A DNA stretch of 14,422 bases from JAODBQ01 sp038213195 (GCA_038213195.1 JBBQTN010000131.1:1-14422), one strand, 5' to 3'; shown: positions 7,370-14,375, numbered from the stretch's first letter. Program-made: numbers and translations. Notes: generated by a model from the letters alone, not told the origin.

Positions 7370-7407
7370 TTGATTTTCGTCAGAGGACGTGTAGTACTAG
7401 ATATCTA
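7370..7407 (+). promoter_or_regulatory. Candidate promoter with palindrome upstream of the MFS gene
   Basis: TTGATT (7370-7375) and TAGTAC (7392-7397) are spaced by 16 bases. They are followed at once by the 10-base perfect palindrome TAGATATCTA (7398-7407), in an AT-rich island unlike the surrounding sequence. The palindrome would cover the transcription start, as an operator might. The start codon of the transporter is 27 bases further on. Confidence 0.35.
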
Positions 7408-7433
7408 CTGACGGCTTGGAGAGATGCATCGGC

Positions 7434-8957
7434 ATGATCGACAGCGGCGATCCAGGCGGCGGCTCAGAAGAGGCAGCCGCCGCACACGGCGGCCCGGCTC
7501 TTGAGGCAGGCGGCGAGATCGAACGTGGTGAGTTTGAGACGATCGCGGTCACCGAGCCGAAGGAGCGCAACCCGTGGATCGTGCTCGCCTCGACGAGCCT
7601 CGCAGTGTTCGCGGTGTTCCTCGACACCACGATCGGCTTCGTTGCCTTCCCGGCGATCAGCGCGACGTTCCGTTCCTCCGGCCCGTCGACGCTGTCGTGG
7701 GTACTCAACGCGTACACGCTGGTCTTCGCGGCGATGTTGATCCCGGCCGGCCGGCTGGCCGACCGGGTCGGGCGGCGCAAGATGTTCCTGATCGGCGTCA
7801 TCGTGTTCACGTGCGGGTCGATGCTGTGCGGGCTCGCACCGAACGTCGGCGCCCTGATCGCAGCGGAGATGCTCGAAGCGGTTGGGGCAGCGATTCTCGT
7901 CCCAGCGTCGCTGGCCCTCGTGCTGCAGACCTTCCCTCGCGCCAAGATCCCCGTCGCCGTCGCGATCTGGGGAGCGGTCGGCGCGGTCGCCGGCGCAGCC
8001 GGGCCGACACTGGGCGCCGTCGTCGTCAGCAACCTCAGCTGGCGGTGGGCGTTCTACATCAACCTCCCCGTCGGCCTGATCAGCTACTTCCTCGGCCGCG
8101 CGGTACTGCCCGAAGGCAAGGAAGCCAACCCCGGCCGGCTCCCCGACCCGCCGAGCGTCGTGCTCCTGGCCGGCGGCATCGCGCTCGTGACGTACGCGAT
8201 CGTCGAGACCAACACCTGGGGCTGGGCGAGCGGCCGCTTCGTCGCCACCCTCGCCACTGCGGCGGTGCTGCTCGGGACGTTCGTCTACCGCTGCAACCGG
8301 GTGCCCAACCCGCTCATCCACCTCGGGCTGTTCAAGATCAACAACTTCCGCTGGGCGAACATGGCGATGATCATCTTCGCCATCGGGTTCAACGCGATGT
8401 TCCTCGGCAACGTGTTCTTCCTGACCAGGGTGTGGCACTACTCGATCCTGCGCGCCGGGCTGGCCATCTCGGTCGGACCGCTGATCGTCGCCGCCACGGC
8501 CCCCCGGTTCGGCAAGCTCGCCGGCCGGATCGGCCAACGCAGACTGCTGGTGCCCGGCGGTTTGATCTGGGCGGCCGGTGGCGTGTACCTCCTCGCCCGG
8601 GCGTCGACCTCGCCCGACTACCTCGGCGTCTACCTTCCCGCGGTGGTATGCACCGGGCTCGGTGTCGCGCTGTGCCTCCCCCAGCTGTCGTCGGCCGCGG
8701 TCCAGGGACTGCCCGCCGACCAGTTCGGCGCCGGATCGGCCGTCGGCCAAGCAGTCCGTAACCTCGGTTCCACGTTCGGCGTCGCCCTCGTCGTCGCGTT
8801 CACCACAGGCCTCACCGCCGCCAACGCACTCGACGGCTTCCACCACGTCTGGTGGCTACTCGTGACATCAGGCGTCTGCGTCACCCTGCTCTCGACCCGC
8901 CTCGTTCGGGTCCAGGCCCCCGTCGCCGTGGAGATGGCCGCACAAAGCGCCCACTGA
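7434..8957 (+). CDS. MFS transporter, DHA2 (14-helix) drug-resistance type
   Basis: A 507-residue inner-membrane protein with about 14 hydrophobic segments after a ~40-residue acidic N-terminal tail. The MFS motif A appears after helix 2 as GRLADRVGRRKMF, and the antiporter-type helix 5 reads WGAVGAVAGAAGPTLGAVVV. Length and helix number fit the H+-coupled DHA2 efflux family rather than 12-helix uptake carriers. ATG 7434 is chosen because GGAGAG lies about ten bases upstream; an in-frame TTG at 7416 overlaps that site and is less likely. It stands alone on the plus strand, with no adjacent regulator on its own side. The substrate is unknown; export of an aromatic compound handled by the neighbouring operon is only a suggestion. 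Confidence 0.88.
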   Translation: MIDSGDPGGGSEEAAAAHGGPALEAGGEIERGEFETIAVTEPKERNPWIVLASTSLAVFAVFLDTTIGFVAFPAISATFRSSGPSTLSWVLNAYTLVFAAMLIPAGRLADRVGRRKMFLIGVIVFTCGSMLCGLAPNVGALIAAEMLEAVGAAILVPASLALVLQTFPRAKIPVAVAIWGAVGAVAGAAGPTLGAVVVSNLSWRWAFYINLPVGLISYFLGRAVLPEGKEANPGRLPDPPSVVLLAGGIALVTYAIVETNTWGWASGRFVATLATAAVLLGTFVYRCNRVPNPLIHLGLFKINNFRWANMAMIIFAIGFNAMFLGNVFFLTRVWHYSILRAGLAISVGPLIVAATAPRFGKLAGRIGQRRLLVPGGLIWAAGGVYLLARASTSPDYLGVYLPAVVCTGLGVALCLPQLSSAAVQGLPADQFGAGSAVGQAVRNLGSTFGVALVVAFTTGLTAANALDGFHHVWWLLVTSGVCVTLLSTRLVRVQAPVAVEMAAQSAH

Positions 8958-9071
8958 CGTTCGGCTGCCGGGCAGACCGGGTGGTCCGTCAAGTTATTTC
9001 GCCGAGCATAGTTGTTGTCGGGTTCGTTCGCGTTCTGGCTGGTGTCACTGCCAGCAGTGGAAAGCCAACGC

Positions 9072-9732
9072 CATGGCCAGACCAGGAGGTCACCGGTCGA
9101 GATCGCGCTTAGCGGGGCAGCAGCCGGCAGCTGCAGAGTTGGGGTGCCGACACTCCATCGCTCAGGACCTGGCGATGCGCTGCAAGATCGCGTTGTTGTG
9201 TGCCGACGCGAACCCCGGCGCGCAGATCGCCAGCACGGTGGTTTGCAACCCGGCAACGGTGCCGAAGTGGCCTCTTCGCGTCGCTGAGCATCGTCTCGAC
9301 GGGGTTCTTCGACGAACCTGGCCCGGGTGCGGCACCCACGTTCGGCGACGACGTGGTCGAGCAGATCGTGATCGACACATTGCAACGTCACGCATCGGTC
9401 CACGCGCTCGATGGCCGAACGTCACGGACCAGCCGCCGAAACGTGGGAGATCTGGCGGGGGTTCGGGCTGAAGCCGTGGGAGATCGATGAGCTCAAGGTC
9501 TCGCCGGCCCACAGTTGATCGACTAGATCCCTGACATCGTCGAGTGGTGGATGAACCCGCCGATCAATGCGCAGCGTTCCGGTCGATGAGGAACCGCAGA
9601 TCCAGGCGTTAAACCGGACCGCGCCTATTCATCTGGCACAACGCCGCCGAGGAGATCCTCGAACGATTCCGCCGCTGTCGCGCAGCCGTCACCAACACCG
9701 GATTCGCTGACGGACCAGCCTGCAGGCACTAG
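9072..9732 (+). pseudogene. IS630 family transposase, frameshifted and internally deleted
   Basis: IS630 transposase segments can be followed in order but in different frames: AQDLAMRCKIALLCADANPG (about 9160-9220), KWPLRVAEHRLDGVL, FFDEPGPGAAPTFGDDVVEQ (about 9307-9366), IWRGFGLKPWEIDELKVS (about 9448-9505), NPPINA, then VDEEPQIQALNRTAP (9582-9626). The last holds the first catalytic Asp (codon 9585-9587). It runs straight into LFIWHNAAEEILERFRRCRA (9625-9684), which is the extreme C-terminus of the family. The catalytic core between the first Asp and the C-terminus is therefore missing. At least three frame changes and the deletion make it dead. Downstream it overlaps the convergent SnoaL gene by three bases. 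The 8958-9071 stretch before it holds nothing recognised. Confidence 0.75.
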
Positions 9733-10139
9733 CGCGGCGTTGTTATCGGATCCGCATGCCTGTGCACAAGCTTCCAGGCGTCGCCCTCCAACCGATAGAC
9801 GCTGGTGATACGCAGGGCCGCTGGCGACAGGGTGTCCGCGCCCACGCCGGCCATCGTTTCCCGGTGTTCCACTTGGACCACAACCGCAAGGCTTTCGGTC
9901 AGGTAGGTCGCAATATGGTCGAACTCGGCCGCCTGGCCGCCCCGCATGCGTGTCGCGGCACTGGCCAAAGCGGCCTCAACGCTCTCGCGGCCGCGTGCAA
10001 ACGGGCCGAACGGATTGCCCCAGGTCACATCGTCACGATCGGAAAGCAGATCCACATAGCCAGCGCTGTCACCCTTCAACATCGCGTCGAGCGCGGCGTG
10101 ATTCTGCGCAATCGCGTCTTCTAGTGTCTTCGCAGTCAT
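9729..10139 (-). CDS. SnoaL/NTF2-like small protein
   Basis: A 136-residue protein with the cone-shaped NTF2/SnoaL fold pattern: an N-terminal helix (LEDAIAQNHAALDAMLKGDS), the loop DDVTWGNPFGPFARGRESVE (36-55), and C-terminal strands LAVVVQVEHRE, RITSVYRLEGDAWKLVHRHA. Relatives include DUF4440-type and ketosteroid-isomerase-like proteins, which bind or isomerise small hydrophobic molecules. No catalytic role can be assigned. ATG 10139 is preferred over ATG 10154 because GGGAGA lies seven bases upstream of it, while 10154 has none. Its stop overlaps the stop of the IS630 remnant on the other strand, so the last few codons may be supplied by the inserted element. Confidence 0.82.
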   Translation of the reverse strand: MTAKTLEDAIAQNHAALDAMLKGDSAGYVDLLSDRDDVTWGNPFGPFARGRESVEAALASAATRMRGGQAAEFDHIATYLTESLAVVVQVEHRETMAGVGADTLSPAALRITSVYRLEGDAWKLVHRHADPITTPR

Positions 10140-10513
10140 TCGTGTATCTCCCATGGTAACAGTTGGTGGTTAAAGACCAAAGGTCAGCCGGCGGCCGATC
10201 GAAGCCGTCGAGACGGACCACCTCGGCCGCGAGGTAGGCAATGAACTGCTTGTAAGACTACGGCTCCAGCGCCCCGGCTCGAAAGCCCAGACCCCCGTGC
10301 ATCCAGAGCAGGTGAGATCGTGCGACCGAAGGGTGAGGGTAATGTTGAACTGCTCGACACGGCAGTGATGACGTCCTGCACGGTGGCAGCCGCTCGACAT
10401 CCCAGAACGTGCAACAGATTGTGCGACGCACGCATCCCGGATCGCCGGCTACGCGAGCGTTCCGCGGACGCCGCCTGAAGCATCCGGTACCCCTTCTCAG
10501 TCGGGCAACGTCA
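10140..10513. other. Intergenic stretch without a recognised gene; small palindrome near the SnoaL start
   Basis: No frame here resembles a known protein. GACC-AAA-GGTC (10175-10185) overlaps TTGGT-N8-ACCAA (10163-10180), just upstream of the SnoaL gene, and could be an operator. A short minus-strand peptide, QFIAYLAAEVVRLDGFDRPP, near 10180-10250 looks coding-like but has no start and no identified family. Confidence 0.4.
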
Positions 10514-11410
10514 TCATGTGGTCCGGGCCGGTCCCGTATTCGCGAGGAAGTCGAGGATCGCTGTCGAGAGTGCTTGTGGTGCCTCCATGGCTGCGTAGTG
10601 ACCTACGCCTTCGAGCTGTATCGATGTGACGTCCCCGGCGGCGACTTGGGAAACGGTCCGTGACGTGAACGGACCGCCGCCCGCACCGACCGCGAGGACG
10701 GGCATGGTCAGGGGGCGGGCGTTTGCAAGTGCCTTAATCTCATCGCCCTCCGACAGCATCGACCGGTAGAGGCCCGCGGCGCCGCGCCATCCGTCCTCGC
10801 GGGCGTAGGTGCGGGCGAACTCGGCGACGTCGGCGTCGGTGATCGATCCTGGAACGGCGGTCATCGATGGGAACGCCCAGTTGCCGAGGAGTTCGCGTTC
10901 GCGGCCGGCGAAGAGCATCTCGGGGACGCCGGGAGCGGCGAGAACGCCGATGTGCCAGGAGCCGCCGCGGGTGACGTCGGCGAAGGCTTCGAGACCGAAG
11001 CCGGCGAGGCCCATCTCGATGGCGGTGAAGCTGCGGACGTTGTCAGGGTGCATGGTTGCGAGCCGGAAGATTGCGCCGCCGCTGATGTCCTGCCCGGTGA
11101 GGTGAACCGGGCCGACGTCGAGGTGTTCGATGAGATGATGCAGATCATCGGCGGCGGTCGCGCTGTCGTAGTCGGCGTCGGCAGTGGTGGAGTCACCGAA
11201 GCCGCGCAAGTCGACTGCAAAGACACGGTGGCGAGCAGCGAGCAGTGGGATGACCTTGTGGAAGGCCCACCAACTCTCCGGGAATCCGTGGACGAGCAGG
11301 ACCGGGGATCCCGTTGTGCCCGCAGCGACATAGTGCAACTCGGCGCCGTTGACGCAGGCGGTGTGGTGGGTGATCCCGCTGATCGCGGGGCTGGATGATG
11401 CTGTTTCCAT
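10514..11410 (-). CDS. Alpha/beta hydrolase, epoxide hydrolase/dehalogenase-like (Asp nucleophile)
   Basis: A 298-residue alpha/beta hydrolase. The oxyanion segment is HGFPESW (41-47). The nucleophile elbow reads LTGQDISGG (104-112), placing Asp108 where epoxide hydrolases and haloalkane dehalogenases carry their nucleophile. The catalytic His is His271 in GVGHYAAMEAP. The cap includes FARTYAREDGWRGAAGLYRS (198-217), typical of the epoxide hydrolase group. The usual elbow is G-H-D-x-G-G, so Gln107 and Ser110 are deviations. The acidic residue expected before the final His, in VGAGGGPF (241-248), is not evident. ATG 11410 has GAGGAGAG three bases upstream. It is transcribed divergently from a MarR gene over two palindromic operators, so expression is probably induced when MarR binds its ligand. 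Confidence 0.87.
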   Translation of the reverse strand: METASSSPAISGITHHTACVNGAELHYVAAGTTGSPVLLVHGFPESWWAFHKVIPLLAARHRVFAVDLRGFGDSTTADADYDSATAADDLHHLIEHLDVGPVHLTGQDISGGAIFRLATMHPDNVRSFTAIEMGLAGFGLEAFADVTRGGSWHIGVLAAPGVPEMLFAGRERELLGNWAFPSMTAVPGSITDADVAEFARTYAREDGWRGAAGLYRSMLSEGDEIKALANARPLTMPVLAVGAGGGPFTSRTVSQVAAGDVTSIQLEGVGHYAAMEAPQALSTAILDFLANTGPARTT

Positions 11411-11426
11411 GGTCTCTCCTCACGTC

Positions 11427-11441
11427 GACAACCTGGTTGTC
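11427..11441. promoter_or_regulatory. MarR operator 1 (GACAACC-T-GGTTGTC)
   Basis: A perfect 15-base palindrome with 7-base arms lies immediately downstream of the hydrolase -10 box and so over its predicted transcription start. Its size and symmetry fit a winged-helix MarR dimer. The adjacent divergent MarR gene is the obvious source. Confidence 0.7.
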
Positions 11442-11443
11442 CA

Positions 11444-11472
11444 ATAATAGACCACTTGGTTGTCGTTGTCCA
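11444..11472 (-). promoter_or_regulatory. Promoter of the alpha/beta hydrolase gene
   Basis: On the minus strand, TGGACA (11472-11467) and TATTAT (11449-11444) are separated by exactly 17 bases, close to the housekeeping sigma consensus. The transcript would start near 11437, giving a leader of about 27 bases that includes the GAGGAGAG ribosome binding site. Both palindromic operators overlap this promoter. Confidence 0.6.
11450..11464. promoter_or_regulatory. MarR operator 2 (GACCACT-T-GGTTGTC)
   Basis: This site matches operator 1 at 13 of 15 positions. It fills the spacer between the -35 and -10 boxes of the hydrolase promoter and overlaps the -35 box proposed for marR itself. Centre-to-centre spacing from operator 1 is 23 bases, about two helical turns, so both dimers would bind on nearly the same face. 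Confidence 0.65.
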
Positions 11473-11489
11473 GCCGGGTGTCGTAACGT
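11460..11489 (+). promoter_or_regulatory. Candidate marR promoter giving a leaderless transcript
   Basis: TTGTCG (11460-11465) and TAACGT (11484-11489), 18 bases apart, would start transcription at or next to the GTG start codon at 11496. No ribosome binding site precedes that codon, which fits leaderless translation, common in actinomycetes. The -35 box overlaps operator 2, implying autoregulation. Confidence 0.4.
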
Positions 11490-11495
11490 GCGGGC

Positions 11496-11972
11496 GTGCC
11501 GCGTTCGGGACCCAACTTGGCCCTGCTGCTCCTCGGCAGTTACCGAAAGCTCGTTGACGCTGCGGTTCTCGAGCTGACGGCTCGCGGCTTCAACGACGTA
11601 CGGCCTGTGCACGACTTCGCCATGCGAGCCATCGCCGCGGGGGCCGACAGCGCCTCCGAGCTTGGGCGCAGGCTGTCTGTGTCGAAGCAGGCTGCGGCGA
11701 AGACAATCGCGATCCTCCTCGAGCGCGGCTACGTCGTACGCGACGAGGACCCCGCCGATCGGCGCCGCAAGCGGATCGAGGTCACGTCACTGGGGTTCGA
11801 GGTGATGCGCACGGGCGAGGCGATCTTCGACGAGCTGCGCGAGAGCTGGAAGCTCGAAATCGGCGAAGTCGAACTACATACTCTCGAGGCACAACTCACA
11901 GCGCTCGTTGGCAACGCACCGGTGCGAAGCGAAGCGCCCGGCTGGGTCGCTCTCGAACTCGACGGACGATGA
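11496..11972 (+). CDS. MarR family transcriptional regulator
   Basis: A 158-residue winged-helix regulator. The recognition helix-turn-helix spans about residues 52-76 (SASELGRRLSVSKQAAAKTI) and the wing is DEDPADRRRKRIEVTSLG (83-100), with the D-x-x-D-x-R pattern of the family. Flanking helices at both ends (about 5-30 and 104-140) form the dimer interface. It would repress the divergent hydrolase and its own gene through the two palindromes in the gap, releasing DNA on binding a small aromatic or electrophilic ligand. The ligand is unknown. GTG 11496 is the only plausible start and has no ribosome binding site. Confidence 0.88.
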   Translation: MPRSGPNLALLLLGSYRKLVDAAVLELTARGFNDVRPVHDFAMRAIAAGADSASELGRRLSVSKQAAAKTIAILLERGYVVRDEDPADRRRKRIEVTSLGFEVMRTGEAIFDELRESWKLEIGEVELHTLEAQLTALVGNAPVRSEAPGWVALELDGR

Positions 11973-12201
11973 TCCGCCTGGCCGCCGCGCCGCAGTCAGC
12001 CCCGGATCGGCCGCCCCACAACGTTGCGCCCTTGTAACGCTAACGCGTCCCCAACCGCCGGGAAGGCGGCGGGCGGCGCCTACTTCCGTTCGTGACGCTG
12101 AGTGATCACCTAGTCGTTCGGCGCACGTGATGCCCACCGGCACCTTGCGGACGCGCCGATCCCGGCGCAATCCTGCCCGGCAACCCCGCAGTGCGGCCGG
12201 G

Positions 12202-12471
12202 CTACCTCTGGACGTAGACAGTCAAGGGAGGGAGCACTCCATGCTTCTCCATGACCGCTGCGATCTCCGGAGGTGGCGAACCGAGCGCCGCCATCATCCG
12301 GTCGACATCGGCGACGTTGGCCGACACCGCAACCATGTTGCTGCCGTCGTGTGCCGCGTGATCGACGACATCCGAACCACCGAGTCCTGCGAGCGCCTCC
12401 GCCCGCTCCGTCGTAAATCCGAGCCACTTGTCGACATCAGCGACTCCGTGGGTGATCAGCATCTTGGGCAT
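12202..12471 (-). CDS. Small ferredoxin-fold hypothetical protein
   Basis: An 89-residue protein beginning MPKMLITHGVADVDKWLGFT and ending PPLTVYVQR. Its alternating strands and helices (LITHGV, VDKWLGFTTERAEALAG, NMVAVSANV, VDRMMAALGSPP, LTVYV) suggest a dimeric alpha/beta barrel like the ABM or stress-responsive barrel proteins. No catalytic residues can be named. ATG 12471 is chosen over an in-frame upstream start because AAGGAG lies six bases before it. It starts within the overlong 3' end of the preceding gene, so the two are probably co-transcribed. I do not recognise a named family. The 11973-12201 gap to marR holds nothing recognised. Confidence 0.75.
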   Translation of the reverse strand: MPKMLITHGVADVDKWLGFTTERAEALAGLGGSDVVDHAAHDGSNMVAVSANVADVDRMMAALGSPPPEIAAVMEKHGVLPPLTVYVQR

Positions 12472-12982
12472 CGAGTGCTCCTTGCAGCCGAGCGTCGTCA
12501 CCGACGCGAGGGGCTACCGTACCCGATGCACTGCGGTCCATTTCGCAGGTCGACGAACTCGAGACCCCGGGTGCACGAGTGACGCACGGGAAGCGACCGG
12601 GTACGCGATTCGATGGCGCAATCGGTCGCTCTACGTCACCGAGCAGATGCCGCGTTCGATGTGGACTGATTCGGATCGTCGTCGCCGAGAGGCATTGGCG
12701 CTGCTGCGTCTGAAGATTGGACGCGTCGGCGACACGCTCCTCGGGGGCGCCCTCGAATCCACCGTCCACAGGCATGCGTGCCCGGAGCACGTCATTGACG
12801 AAGCGGTCGGCGCTGTCCTTCGAATCCCACACTGCTGCGATCAGGTAGCCGCCCTCGGTCGGGCCGGCCGCATGGTACGTCTGGCCGTCGGGTAGGCCGT
12901 TCGCTGGGTGCACCGCGGCGCGCATCCGCTGGTACTGGCTCTCGGTACCGCCGGGCCAGAAATGGCTCATTAGATACGCCAT
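12437..12982 (-). CDS. ABM-like small protein with an unusual C-terminal extension (possible lost stop)
   Basis: The first ~92 residues look like an antibiotic-biosynthesis-monooxygenase-fold protein: MAYLMSHFWPGGTESQYQRM, GLPDGQTYHAAGPTEGGYLI (29-48), AAVWDSKDSADRF, and the end piece FEGAPEERVADASNLQT. Comparable proteins normally stop at about this point (near 12706). Here the frame continues for another ~90 residues rich in Arg, Ser and Pro with no fold character, and overlaps the next gene by 35 bases. A CAG codon follows NLQT, so a TAG-to-CAG change would explain it. ATG 12982 has GAGGAGC four bases upstream. Function is unknown; related proteins act on polyketide-like or quinone substrates or bind heme. 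Confidence 0.72.
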   Translation of the reverse strand: MAYLMSHFWPGGTESQYQRMRAAVHPANGLPDGQTYHAAGPTEGGYLIAAVWDSKDSADRFVNDVLRARMPVDGGFEGAPEERVADASNLQTQQRQCLSATTIRISPHRTRHLLGDVERPIAPSNRVPGRFPCVTRAPGVSSSSTCEMDRSASGTVAPRVGDDARLQGALDAQDADHPRSR

Positions 12983-13015
12983 GGGTGCTCCTCACGACTG
13001 GACGATCGTTCGACC

Positions 13016-13030
13016 CTACAACCAGGTCGG
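13016..13030 (-). promoter_or_regulatory. Possible third MarR operator upstream of the ABM-like gene
   Basis: The minus strand carries ACCTGGTTGT (13027-13018), identical to the centre and right arm of MarR operator 1; the left arm is degenerate, giving about 11 of 15 matches overall. It lies about 36 bases before the ABM-like start codon, where a repressor could act. This suggests, but does not prove, that the two small proteins belong to the MarR regulon. The remaining 13031-13369 stretch holds no recognised gene. Confidence 0.3.
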
Positions 13031-13369
13031 ACTCGTGTCATCAGGACCAGCACGGACCGGTTCGATCGCGTCCCACAACGCTGGCGGCGTGCCCCCGAAC
13101 GATGTGCGCCCTTCCGCCGCGAAGGGTGCCCACCAACGCCGGTTGCGCTACATAGAGCCGATGCATACGCATCGCGTCGGGCAACCTCCGGAGGATGCGG
13201 CGCTGGCACGCGGCCTCGCATCGCTGAGGCGAGGCGGCCGCAGGACCAGCCGTCCGTTCGGATCGGTTCGAATCCCGTTCCTGCGCGAGGGTAGTCGGCT
13301 GCTGGCGACTCCGTGGTGGCCGTCGACGGTCGGCGTCAGGCGTCTCCCGGCGTTCCGTGTTGCGCTGCG

Positions 13370-13843
13370 GCGGTGCGGCGGTGCGCACTGCGGCCCGCTC
13401 GTCCAGCAGGTGTAGCACGATGTGGTCGACGCTCGTGCTGCGCAGCTCTCGCGGCAGCGCCTCGTGCGTCGTTGCTGCGATCTCGTCGGCCGCTGTGGGC
13501 TGCAGCTGTCGGGCGAGGTCCTCGAGCCTGTTGGCGGCGAGGTAGGCGTCCGCACCGGCCCGGCGGAGTCGGATGACGGGACCGCTCAGGTCGATGTCGC
13601 GGTCCCAGTCCTCGAGCTCCACGACGACGAGCTCGGCGCTCGGGTACGCCTCCTTCAGCGCAGTAACGTCTGCGGACTGCACACCGGCGTGAGCACCACG
13701 TCGGCGACGTCGACTGTTTCGCGGATGTCGACCACCCGTGCGTCACCGAGCATCTACGCGAACTGCGCCATCGCGGCCGGCTTCAGCGGAACGGCACCCA
13801 CGACCGTCAGCCGTCGTTCGCGCACGTCGAACTCACCCGCCAT
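13370..13843 (-). pseudogene. Broken hypothetical gene with an in-frame stop and a frameshift
   Basis: From ATG 13843 the minus strand reads MAGEFDVRERRLTVVGAVPL then KPAAMAQFA and a TAG at 13756-13754. It continues in the same frame as MLGDARVVDIRETVDVADVV and LTPVCSPQT, then must shift frame between about 13684 and 13660 to go on as ALKEAYPSAELVVVELEDWD and DLSGPVIRLRRAGADAYLAA. Smooth coding character across both lesions argues for one decayed gene. The last coding-like residues are near 13370; the second frame stays open to 13041, but that tail looks out of frame. TAGCGT lies six bases before the ATG, so the gene may have had a leaderless start. No named family is recognised. Confidence 0.6.
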
Positions 13844-13958
13844 CCGACAACGCTAGACGGGCCGGCTGGTGTGACGCGTCCTGCTGGCTGCGCACGCAGT
13901 TCCAGAGCTCGCCGGTTCGTCCAGCATCGATCGCGACGTCGGCGGGTACGGACCGGCC

Positions 13959-14375
13959 ATGTCACGGGTCAGGTCAGCGGTCATGTCAGTCGTGCGGCCG
14001 AGCACGGGGTCGTGGGAGGGTCAGGCCGTCCGTGGGCTGGCGTGGGCCCGGATCGGGCTGGGTGTGGTGGCGTTGGTCGCCCCATCGGTGCCCGCCAAGC
14101 CGTGGGTCGGGGCCGACGCAGCGCGCACATCCACGCAGACCCTGGCTCGAGCCCTGGGTGCACTCGACCTCTCGCTCGGGCTCGGCACCGTGCAGGCCAG
14201 CCGGCACCGGGCGCCCGTCCGTGGTTGGCTGGAGGCATGCGCCCTGTCGGATGCCGGCGATGCGTTGACGACGCTCATGGGGTGGCGATCGCGTCCGAAG
14301 CTCGGGCGGCTGGGTGTGCTCGGGGCGGCAGCCGGCGGCGCGATCGGATGTGGTGTGCTCGCCCGCCGCACCTGA
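13959..14375 (+). CDS. Small membrane-associated hypothetical protein (DUF4267-like)
   Basis: A 138-residue protein with hydrophobic stretches at WARIGLGVVALVAPSVPA (about 29-46), RALGALDLSLGLGTV (about 64-78) and a C-terminal LGRLGVLGAAAGGAIGCGVL (115-134). Between them is ACALSDAGDALTTLMGWRSR, giving a pattern like the four-helix DUF4267-type proteins common in actinomycetes. No enzyme motif is visible. ATG 13959 is the outermost start; ATG 13983 in the same frame is equally plausible, and neither has a clear ribosome binding site. It follows the broken gene divergently, with about 115 bases between the two starts. Confidence 0.6.
   Translation: MSRVRSAVMSVVRPSTGSWEGQAVRGLAWARIGLGVVALVAPSVPAKPWVGADAARTSTQTLARALGALDLSLGLGTVQASRHRAPVRGWLEACALSDAGDALTTLMGWRSRPKLGRLGVLGAAAGGAIGCGVLARRT

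Larger units (their letters stand above)
6412..7415. other. About 1 kb without a recognisable intact gene
   Basis: Several short open frames exist on both strands, but none resembles a known protein over its length. The only stretch with convincing coding character is the relic at 6906-7082. The region sits between a truncated regulator and the MFS gene and looks like a scar from past insertions and deletions. Confidence 0.5.

Noticed and set aside
7141..7437. Possible small plus-strand gene just before the MFS gene
   Set aside because: No recognisable domain, Arg-rich, and it runs through the candidate promoter and over the MFS start.
7464..8846. Long open frame (460 codons) on the minus strand opposite the MFS gene
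   Set aside because: It is rich in Arg, Gly, Asp and Glu with no fold pattern, and it mirrors the high-GC codons of the transporter, which has clear membrane segments and motifs.
12055..12069. Possible terminator after marR (CCGCC-GGGAA-GGCGG)
   Set aside because: Only a five-base stem, about 80 bases past the stop, with no T-run.
13213..13235. GCCTCGC/GCGAGGC hairpin
   Set aside because: A 7-base stem with a 9-base loop but no T-tract and no gene end beside it; easily expected by chance at this GC content.
13041..13370. Extension of the broken gene's second frame to 13041
   Set aside because: Residues here are Arg/Pro/Gln-rich and lack the coding character seen upstream, so the open frame is probably accidental.
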